From the NCBI GenBank assembly GCA_022315425.1, contig JAIUPT010000015.1, positions 372,001 to 436,000 of the forward strand: DNA of 64,000 bases. Direction: 5' to 3'. The DNA is from Pseudevernia furfuracea. Taxonomy: Eukaryota > Ascomycota > Lecanoromycetes > Lecanorales > Parmeliaceae. Both the position numbers and the translations under genes were made by a program. Of this stretch, positions 55,610 to 64,000 are shown in pieces (the stretch's first letter is position 1; each line of letters starts with the position of its first letter). The notes under the pieces are model-generated. The model was not told the DNA's origin. It searched no databases and was given only the letters and a program-made list of their open reading frames with translations.

Positions 55610-58135
55610 TTTGCTGGCTTGCAGTTGTATCAATTGGTGTTAGCTGAGTCCTTAAGAGATCTTGGCTTTGATGAAAGGTCTGATGTAAGGTCTGATGTAA
55701 GGTGTTGAGCAAGCTGCTTTGACTTGTGTGGACGCGGTGCAAACGCGAAATCTCAATAGATAACCGACTAATAGGAACTAGGCACTCCGCCATATTTCTT
55801 GATAAAAATTGCCTCTTGATTGAAGATCAGCGTTTACTCTGTCTACTCTTTCAAAAGCAATGCCTCCGCTACCTGCTTCAATTGGCTGTTCAGATGATTA
55901 ATACTTCATTCCACTCAGGACTGAGAGGCCCTGTTGCAACTGCGAGGGGCTCGGAAAAACTCGCCAATGACGGCTCTGTTGGTTGCTGAGGAAGGCATCT
56001 CTACTCGTCGCCATCCAACACATTGGGTGACAGCCACAAGCCGAGATCTCCGCTTTCTTGATATGCAGCCAAAGCCATGACAGGGGCCTTCTATGCAAGA
56101 TCGTCCTTGTGGATACCACATTCCCTTTCCCTTTCCCTTTCCCTTTCCCTTTCCCCCTCTCCAGGCATGTGGTTCGTCTCAGGCACTTAGCGAACGAAGC
56201 ACGAGGCCGCCAGGACTTGGGATACGAGGATTCTATGGCCTAGGCAGTCATCCTTAACAATTTCTTATACGCTTACCATAGTACCGATTGGCTGGAGGGT
56301 GGAAAGTCCGAAGCTAGGGCGATCTTCTGCCTCGATACTCGCCCCTGCGGCCGAAAGCCATGTCAATCATTACTGATGGTGACGATGATTTGCAGAAGAC
56401 TACGGAGCTGTGGGGGTATGAGATTCTGCTTGTGAGCTAGAGTCGGATCCGCGATGAAGCCCTCCATGAACCATGAGCAGAGGGAGTCTATGCACGACTA
56501 GAGCCATCTTAGATGATGTCGACGAAATCAAGGAAGACTCAACGGCTTTCGACCGCATGTTACTCCCGTTACTCATGATCCATTCCACTCATCATTCGGC
56601 TTTAACCATACCTCTCCTACATGCTACCTCAAACAAAGGCGACGTGCCAACTTCAACAGAGACACGACATGAACGAGAGCAACAATGCCAGATAAGGTGG
56701 TCTCTACAGGTTCTATAAGCATTGGTGTGAGACGACCAGCTATATGCTTGTGCCAGAACGAGCAGAATGGATATTGGCAAGATTGATGAAGCAATGGCCA
56801 AAGGGGGACGGCAACGGCAACAGCAACGGCAACGGCATCCAAGCCGGCTGGTACCTGGATAGATTATACTGTGTCACAGCGGATCCTCCATCCCGCTAGT
56901 CTCTAAGTAGCTTCTTAGGGCCAGACCTTTCAAACCCCCACCAATCTTGGACATCACCTTCAATGTACCACAAGTGTACTAGACTTTCATAAATCTTCAC
57001 TTTCTCGGAAAAACACATCGAAATGCATCCATATACCTGGGCTGGTATCCATACGGCCCCGGGGTGTAATTGTATTGTCATCTAATCAAGGCCTGGCTGT
57101 TACTCTTAAACAGCTGGGGATGTATTTCTTGGTTCCTGTTGCAAGAGCCATCACCAAGTGTTCTGACAGGGACCTGGAACACAGGTAGAGCACTAAGCCA
57201 GGCTATGCTAACGACATCCACCGATATCTAAGCTGCGGAGCTATCGTTGATCCTTTTGGAGCCCAAAGTGCTCGCAAGCCGGTTGAGACGAAGTTGCAAT
57301 GTGCGCAGATATCATGCGATTACCTTAACAATTTAAGAGAGTGGGCTCTCTCTCAATTTCGCAGTTGTATTTGTTGCTAGGATGTAGAAGACGCTCGAGG
57401 CGAGCAAAGGTACTAGTCTGGATTTTGTCCGAGTACGCTCTGACAGGACTTCATCCCCATACAGATTACTTGTTCTATTTTCATGCAACTTCAGAGTATC
57501 GCCACTGAGTTCTTAATTGCTGACGCTTTAGGTATTGGCGGCATTGAGAGGTTGCTCTTCTTTTGAAATTTCATTGACATTCAGCCGATTTTTCTAGCAA
57601 GCTAAGAAAGAAGAAGTCCTTCGAGTGTATCCGCCGGCAAGCCTCTGGTCTGGTAGGAGCGTCTCTTTGTAGCAGTCACGAAATGAGACTTGCAGAGTCA
57701 CTAGAGTGCTCCCCTCCGCTTCCACGTGCTTTTCGCCTTTGAGTCTAAAGGCCGAGAGCAAAGGATCGAGTGTGCTTGGTCGCAATGGATTGGCTCTCCT
57801 CCCCAAAAAGGTTGAACATCTCGCTGAAAAATTGGCAGTCATACCTCCTCTATCCCTAGCTACGCGTGGATTATCCGTGCGCGCGGGAAAGCTGGACGCA
57901 TCTATTCTCCATGCAGGGACCATTCGAGTGGGATGCGTCTCTGAAAACACCCGGCGTTATGACGATAACCCGGCCGTCTTTGAGCTAGAGCTTGCCAGTC
58001 CAGAGACACCCTCATTATGTGATATCCAAATTTCATTACTTTCGAGATTTTATATCAGCACTCTGACTTGGTCTTCGTTGCCGTTCTTTTTGCCGTTCTG
58101 ATCACCAATTGCCATATTCCGTTATCGCTTTACAG
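55610..58135. other. Long stretch without a supportable gene
   Basis: 2.5 kb. It begins with the MFS promoter, where GGTCTGATGTAA occurs twice (about 55677-55700). A CCCTTT array lies at 56121-56157. ORFs on both strands around 56400-57000 and 57594-58101 lack motifs and conflict with each other. Possibly old repeat DNA. Confidence 0.45.
56121..56157. repeat. CCCTTT microsatellite
   Basis: Five to six CCCTTT units in an intergenic position. Confidence 0.9.
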
Positions 58136-58796
58136 ATGCGCGCCTCCACCTCTATCCTAGTCTCTTTGTTGCTATTATTAAAATTATCTGCGAAAACATT
58201 TGCCAAGCTTAATCTGCTTACGGATGTCGCCAACCTCTTCAACGCTCCTGGGTTCGTAGCCTTTCAAACTTTCACAAAAGCATTCAATAATGATTACAAG
58301 TGTATCCCTCAACGTATCAAGGCTCCCACCTCCAGAAACGTTTTCTTCAACATGCGAAGATCTCGTTGTCGTCCTCTCCAAGTACGGGCGGCCTATCCCC
58401 GTCATTTTTTTCGCTGTGATGTGCGTCAGGTGCCTGTGGGATATCTGGGATGTCGTCGCCTACAGATAGAATGCCTATCAGCCGCCCGAAGTGAGACCAC
58501 TGGATGGGCCCTCCTTCAAATACCAGAACGAGATTTGCTGCCTCGAGTTGCGACAGGCGTCTTCGGCTGTGGTCAATTGAAAGTATTTGGAGCTGTATTA
58601 CACCCTGAATCTTATAATCGACTTTGCCGGTAGATATGGGATGCGGAAGATGGATGTTGAGGTTGTGGCAGCTGGGGTAGGGGCCTTTGAGAGAAATCGT
58701 CGAAGAGCTAGCGCGGGGACCCCGACTATTGAGCATGTTACAGTGCTAAGTTTTTCAGATTGGAATCTCGATCTACATCGTGACAAGATGCCATGA
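58136..58796 (+). pseudogene. Decayed gene for a secreted protein
   Basis: The ATG at 58136 opens a signal peptide (MRASTSILVSLLLLLKLSA) followed by NLLTDVANLFNAPGFVAFQT. Around 58300 the plausible reading moves by one base to EDLVVVLSKYGRPIPVIFFA, a hydrophobic stretch typical of a folded secreted protein. It continues as CLWDIWDVVAYR, a TAG, PPEVRPLDGPSFKYQNEI, a TGA, and LELYYTLNLIIDFAGRYGMR to a stop at 58796. Each stop interrupts otherwise well-formed sequence. TAG from CAG and TGA from CGA would both be C-to-T changes. The unshifted first frame also stays open to 58633 (about 165 residues, Arg/Cys-rich), which is the alternative model. The family is not recognised; it resembles small secreted proteins of Leotiomycetes in a general way. 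Confidence 0.4.
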
Positions 58797-59701
58797 AAAG
58801 GAGAAATGACCCCTGGCCGAGGATTGTTTGTCCGTCATCGAGATCCTTCCCAGCTAATTGATAGGCAACGCAGCAGAGAAGGGGTGACAGAAATTTCTGC
58901 GAGATCGGAGGGCGCGACGCTGATGAGCAAGCCAGTGACTGGGCCCAGTATCAACCACTTTTGGACATCGGAGTTCTAAAATATCGTAGCTTTGATTTTT
59001 TCCGCTTGAATGGCCCCTCGTCTCTAATGAGTCCTTCCCACAATCTCCGCCTGCTAGCTACAAAGAAAAAAAGAAGGATTGACAGTTATCGATCTCTGTC
59101 ATGCTTCCCGAATCTTACCTTGTTAACGCACAACCTGATGGTAGCCGCGAGCTTCTCCAAAAACGACGACCCCAGTCTCAAACACGCTACTCAAAGACTA
59201 CCGCGCCAAAGCAACAAAGCTGCTTTCACGGATCTCCAGCAACGTGTTGCTTCGACGTTATGATATCACTTCATTCACCGTTCTACACCCTGCTAGGATT
59301 TTGCGTATCTGCCTCGCTATGCACACAACAGTAGCCTCGTCTACAACCCAATGGATTCTAAAGCTCGCTTCCTACTTCCTCCATAGAACAAATAGTAATA
59401 AATCCCACCGAGCGAGGCAGCTAGCCTTTTTGTCGTCTGAAAACGTCTAAATATGCAATTTTCGATGATTTGCCAATCTCCGCTAATTAGGGAAGCGCGC
59501 GAGGTTCTGCACGAGCTGCTCCCAATGTTAGCCATCAGACTTGGCACATTCAGACCATCAAGCGGTCTACCAGTGTATGTCCTGGGTAATCCAAAGCCGA
59601 ATTTATCATCTATGGGCATGAGCGCCGTACACTTGCCAAAACTTCCGGTGTCCAATCCCGCTAAACGGGGTTTGCATATTTGCGACGGTCTTGAAGTAGC
59701 T
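58797..59701. other. Spacer, nothing certain
   Basis: 900 bp. Overlapping ORFs on both strands near 59340-59700 have no motif; the minus-strand ones lie directly 3' of the next gene. Confidence 0.4.
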
Positions 59702-60328
59702 TCAGGGCCTCGAATGCCCGAATCCAATGGCCCCAACGGGCTTCTCCACAACCGCCCAGTCCCCCTCGATCATGTCGGCAAGTCTGTCCAGCGCTCGACA
59801 ACTGCCCGACCATTTGGTTTTTTCTACGTACAAAATGACTTTCTGAACGGTCCCTTTCCCGCGGATGGACTTCATGGTTCACATATCAGTACATCGCATT
59901 TCATTTGCCTGCTGGACACGACTGACCTGGTATCCTACCACCCAGTGGCGAGCCAAACCGTCAAGGCCTTTGTCGTACATTGCCAAGGAGCCATATCTTT
60001 CGTATATATTGTTCTGCAACAGGTCTCAGCTCGAGTTAACTCCGAGTATGTTGTTACGCGCAAGGAGAGGAATACTGACCAAAGCGTGGCGTAGGTCCTT
60101 CTCGGTACCCTCGACCGCGTTGAAGGTGTCGATGTTCTTTTGGGGTGACGGGTCCACTTTTCGTCCTTTTGCAAAAGCCTTGAACAGGTCTCTCCTGTTT
60201 TCCTCAACCCAGGCCCTTTGAGGAGACAGAGTCTCATCCAAGGCATCTTCGAGGTCCTTCTGAGCCTCGGGCGACAGAGTTGCTTTGACTTCGCTGGATC
60301 CAGCGGGGGAAATCTTTGCGGCAGACAT
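59702..60328 (-). CDS. Small hypothetical protein, three exons (167 aa)
   Basis: Minus strand. Exon 1 60328-60080 (MSAAKISPAGSSEVKATLSP), exon 2 60013-59927 (NNIYERYGSLAMYDKGLDGL), exon 3 59869-59702, all junctions in phase 0 (GTCAGT...TGCAG and GTCAGT...TGAAG). Exon 1 is an acidic/basic helical segment with ETLSPQRAWVEENRRDLFKA. Exon 3 has GKGTVQKVILYVEKTKWSG, ALDRLADMIEGDWAVVEK and ends GFGHSRP. There is no signal peptide or membrane helix. I do not recognise the family. Consistent phase and charge pattern argue for a real gene; the last acceptor (GAAG) is the weakest point. Confidence 0.5.
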
Positions 60329-61294
60329 CTCGAGTGGTAGTCTTTAAAGGGTCCCTGTCGATTTGTGTCAAGTATATAAGGGGAAGATCAAGGAAATTAA
60401 TTGTGGGGAAGGAGCGGGGTAAAGCTGCTTCATCGCCATCTTATAGTGTTAAGCAAGTCGTGTTAGACATCAAGACAAGATCTTGCTCCAGAGAGAGATG
60501 ACGCCTTACCGAGAATCTTCCACCTTCGTCCATCGATCTCGATACCCGATGTTCACTTGCACTTGTATACTTCGATCGAAAATATAGCATTTCTTCCGGT
60601 CTACGGCCAAGTCCGAGGTTGATGCTTAAGGGCCTAGGCTCTCCATGACGTGCATTGATGGAATGCCTTGGGTTGTATTCTCCTAGCGCAAGGTGAGATT
60701 CATGTTGCATGCGTTCTAGATCGTGCTTCTAATACTCGATTTGTGGTTACTTACAACTCAATGGCTGGAATACAGGTGATTTCGCACGATTTGGTCAATG
60801 GATCTCGAATTTGCCGTCGGGCTCAGGACTGGGAGCTCGGAATTGATTCTATTTGGAATTTGATAAGCCACAATCGCTCTGTATCTACGTCGACTTGTAA
60901 ACACTTCAAACGTCAACACAAGGCTGGAACCTACCTTCAAGCCCCCACCCATTTTTCAATGAATCTTTTCCTTTGCGGTGGCTTACATTTCAAGCCACCG
61001 GGTCGGAAAAATAAAACCATAGCGATCCTTCGGCCTGCTAGGATTCTGAAAATGGTGAATGATCGCCAATGCAACTTGAAACATCTCCGGAAAATGGGAA
61101 ACTTGTCTTTCCTATGCGGAAGGTAGAACGCGAAAAAGTGTTTACGTGACAACAATTCTTGACAAACAACCTGCCACGTAACTCGCAACAAACAACTACT
61201 TCGCTCACCGCAGCATTGATCTGACATGAAGAATGCAGACACACGTTTGAGATGATGCATTCGAAGCAAGAAGCCGGCTGGACCAGCAAACTTG
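60329..61294. other. Spacer, nothing certain
   Basis: About 970 bp. A plus-strand frame at 60668-61126 and antisense frames over it are low-information. It presumably holds the promoter of the gene ending at 60328. Confidence 0.4.
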
Positions 61295-61987
61295 TTAAAA
61301 TAATACCTCGGCAATCCTGCAGTTCTCCATTATGTATCGACCAAATTTCTCGGACATCTCCATCCTTCCCACCTTGACCCAGTCATCTTCCTGCTCCGCC
61401 TCATCGCTCACAACCTCTTCCCGATCTTCCCGATCCACCACTACTCGCCAAGGCTCGATCATTGCTGCCGCCGTTCTGTCCTCCTCCACCTTAGCCGGTG
61501 AAACCCAAATACCCGCCTTGGCAGGACCGTACCTGTGCCCTGGCTGACAGCATGGATTAGCGGGATCTAGAAGAACCACTAAAAGGCACCAGGAACGCAT
61601 ACCTGCGAGCATTTGACTCAGATAGTAATTCCCATCTGCATCACGGCCACGGACTTGCAGATCAACAGGGCCGTATTCGACATAGATGTCGTGCTGCACA
61701 GATCGCCGATTAGCGTGGACCAGAACACGCTCGTTTGAGTAGATGGAACATGTGTATCACTGTCAACATACAAGAGTGTTGCGTAGTTCGCCGTTGCTGC
61801 CGTAGGTCACTTTGTAGAGATTTTCGGCTTCAACACCGGCGAAGCAGTATGTATGGCTCACGGCAGGCCACCACTTAAGAGCGACCTTGGTAATTTTAGA
61901 GAAGCGGGTTCTGGTGCTCGCGAGCCATTTGTTCTCCAGCCAGTTCTCCGCGAGCTGATCGTTGCGAGGCGGGGTTGAGGGAGGCAT
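61295..61987 (-). CDS. Hypothetical protein, three exons
   Basis: Minus strand, start ATG 61987 (MPPSTPPRNDQLAENWLENK). Exon 1 ends GELRNTL before GTATGT. Exon 2 (HDIYVEYGPVDLQVRGRDAD, then YLSQMLA) is bounded by TGCAG and GTATGC. Exon 3 starts GHRYGPAKAGIWVSPAK and ends NCRIAEVLF. About 190 residues in all. Trp- and Tyr-rich first half (KWWPAVSHTYCFAG), acidic middle (DREDREEVVSDEAEQEDDW). No signal peptide or known domain; probably intracellular. Clean splice sites support expression. Confidence 0.5.
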
Positions 61988-62449
61988 TCTTGCTTGATCT
62001 AGGTAGGGCGATAAAATACTTCGATAGAAGCATGTTGCATGCAGAGAGGGGAAAGCGCTAGTTTATGATGTGGTGGTATTGTTGAAATGTGAGTGTTGCA
62101 CGAATGGCAGGCGTTGACGCGTCGAAGACCTCTTGAAGAACTGTTGATACATCGCTCCTGAAGTTCAGGCGTTGAGCCAGCAGACCTAGTGCCGCTTTTC
62201 AAATCTCGTCTTTGAGTACTGAAGAATGGAGATAAGGCAAGACCGGTCAGTGTTTTGACAAATACAATATTCATCACACTGTCGACTGAGTAGGGATTGC
62301 AGCCAAACTCCAGTGACTCGAATTCTTCCCCAGCGTCAAAGAAAGCGCAACTAACAGCAAGTCTATCGTAGCAAGGGAGTAGAGAGATAATTAGCCCTTG
62401 TCCATTTTTTACTTCTCACCACACACATACAACTTGATATTATCTTGCT
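61988..62449. other. Spacer where the rest of the monooxygenase would be expected
   Basis: 460 bp. No sequence resembling the missing C-terminal half of the neighbouring FAD monooxygenase is seen here. Confidence 0.35.
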
Positions 62450-63783
62450 TCAGTCATTTTTCTGCGGATCACCACCCCCATACAACCTGACATACTCATC
62501 CCTCAATCCCCTAAAATCCTCAGGCCTTGCCGGCGCCCAGAAATCTCTCCACCAAGTCTTGCGATGACTTTTCAACCCCACCTCCAACAACTTCGCCTCG
62601 TTACGAACTTCTTTATCAATTCCACTCCATATTTTCTTCACGAGCCACGTTCCCAGACTTGTCCTATGCAATAATCCCATCCACGAACTATCAGCAAAGA
62701 ATGTCGGTGTCAACGTAGCAGCCAGTCTCGTCGACGCAATTTCGTGTGCGTTTCTGTAGGGGCCGCTTCTCTTGGCATTCGACTTTACCGAAGCAAAGAA
62801 TCCAGGACCTGTCCCGGACGCTCTAATGACCCATGAGACAGACTTCTGGGCTTTGACTGACATATAGACCATATCGGCTGCAGATTTGGCACCGCCTAGC
62901 ACTGTGATGTGTTTTATATGCCGGGAATAGAGAATTGAGGACTGTCCGAAGTCTTGCTGATGCAGTATCGTCCCCTCAAACGTGTCTTTGCCAGGGAAAT
63001 TCGGCAGATTTGGCGCCGATGTGAGGCCACTAGCCACGATCACTTTTGACGCATTAAATTTCTTTCTGCTTTTGCTGCGTCAGTGCCGGAAATGATCCCT
63101 TTTCCTTCAAGCTTTCTGACAGAGTCAACTTTGAAATCGAAAAGGATCCTGTCCCACAAACTTCGACCGGCAAAATCATGATGATCAATGTACTTTTCGA
63201 GATACTGAGTGGTGTGTTTAGACTTGAAGAAATTGTAATAGGTGCCTTCTTCAGGGGGCCGACTCGTGGGCATGTCTGAGTATTCGGTCAATCACGCCGT
63301 TGTTTGAGTCCAGAAGTGTTCGTACACGTAGGATCTCTCTAAATCACAGGTTCATACGTTATATTTGACGGTTTGAGAGAGCCTTACTAGCATTCCAGGC
63401 ACCTCCAAAACCATTGTCTTTTTCTAATATCGCAATCTGTGATTTGGGATGGACGTCAAGGTAGGATTTGGCTGCAGCGATGCCAGAGGTGCTTGACATG
63501 TGCCCCAGTAAGCCCCAACTCAAGATCACAGGGCTGAATTCCCTCCCGGATGAGAAGGGAACCTACCTGCTCCAATGATCACCAAGTCAAATTTCCGGGC
63601 GTCCGTTTTGGTGGGACAGGTAGAGAGATTTGCACTTCGTCCACGTCGAGACTTGGGACAGATTCCAACAGGTCTGACTGTCAAATCCTGGGAGCCATGG
63701 TTTCGATTTCGGTATGTTAATACCGGGCTCAATCGTCGTCCTGGGCAGCTGTGGTTTGTGAAGACGGATTGTCTTGAGGCCAT
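62450..63783 (-). pseudogene. FAD-dependent monooxygenase (FMO-like), broken and short
   Basis: Minus strand, start MASRQSVFTNHSC (63783). FAD-binding begins at KFDLVIIGAG, then TSGIAAAKSYLDVHPKSQIA and EKDNGFGGAWNA after an intron. FWTQTTA, a TGA stop (63294-63292), and LTEYSDMP follow, where relatives read straight on. Then come YLEKYIDHHDFAGRSLWDRI and AAKAERN, a one-base shift near 63068 in an A-run, and KFNASKVIVASGLTSAPNLP. The NADPH-site-like VLGGAKSAADMVY comes next. The frame ends at YGGGDPQKND, roughly where the second half with the conserved C-G-T-G-W region would begin. The first intron also does not rejoin in frame with the nearest canonical sites. Nonsense, frameshift and loss of ~200 residues make it non-functional as an oxygenase. 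Intact relatives oxidise small organic substrates. Confidence 0.75.
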
Positions 63784-64000
63784 TAACGAAGTCTGAAAGT
63801 AGGGTTCATTTCGGCGAAGAGAGGACCAGAGACTGCTCTTGTACTTTGGAGCTCTCCATAAGTGAGCTAAAGACAAGGAAATGAGAGGTTACTAAGCATT
63901 GCAGTTTTGAGAAGCTGAAGACTGAACGCGATGAAGAGCACAGTAGGTGGGGTGCTATATCTCAGACAGACAGGTTACCATAGCCGCCACCTCAGCCCTC
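63784..64000. promoter_or_regulatory. Upstream region of the monooxygenase gene
   Basis: The last 217 bp of the window; no ATG-started frame continues into the monooxygenase. No specific site was recognised. Confidence 0.3.

Overview
The window is nuclear DNA of a filamentous ascomycete (Pezizomycotina). The signs are short spliceosomal introns (about 40-90 bp, GT...AG), long intergenic spacers with pyrimidine tracts and microsatellites, and typical fungal families: CFEM, rhodopsin-like SAT4-type membrane protein, HET domain, hydrolase-NB-ARC-TPR receptor, Fot1/pogo-type transposase. HET, NLR-like and small secreted families would suit a leotiomycete or relative, but the sequence does not fix the class. 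Almost every gene is split, so the coordinates given are outer CDS limits and the junctions are described in the evidence.

Layout. 1-9.5 kb: a putative secreted protein (3.2 kb), then on the minus strand a large NLR-type gene (alpha/beta-hydrolase, NB-ARC, TPR; 4.8-8.4 kb) broken by a stop that lies in a 12-bp tandem duplication. 9.5-20 kb: rhodopsin-like membrane protein, CFEM/GPI protein, a tail-to-tail pair of papain-like-fold proteins (H...NC motif; one copy carries a nonsense codon), a multi-pass membrane protein and a disordered protein. 21.6-34.4 kb is the conserved core block: dynamin-like Vps1, Gid7/WDR26 GID-complex subunit, a HAD-family dehalogenase, V-ATPase catalytic subunit A (VMA1) and a conserved hypothetical protein. 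36-43 kb is repeat territory: an intact pogo-family transposase, a seven-unit array whose units look like a mini-exon plus intron, and a second diverged tandem repeat. 44.5-49.2 kb: two neighbouring genes sharing an unrecognised ~55-residue domain, two MITE-like inverted-repeat elements, an NTF2-like protein and a ribokinase. 50.4-64 kb: a decayed HET gene, a hypothetical gene with polypurine coding, an MFS monocarboxylate-type transporter, a decayed secreted-protein gene, two small hypothetical genes, and a broken FAD monooxygenase gene at the right edge.

The genes form no single pathway. The strongest overall signal is a contrast. The core genes (VPS1, GID7, VMA1, ribokinase, MFS transporter) read cleanly through their introns. 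At least five accessory genes (NLR, one papain-like copy, HET, a secreted protein, the FAD monooxygenase) carry nonsense codons, frameshifts or truncations. The most original leads are the two adjacent proteins with the unknown repeated domain, the papain-like pair, the exon-intron-like tandem array and the MITE-like pair.
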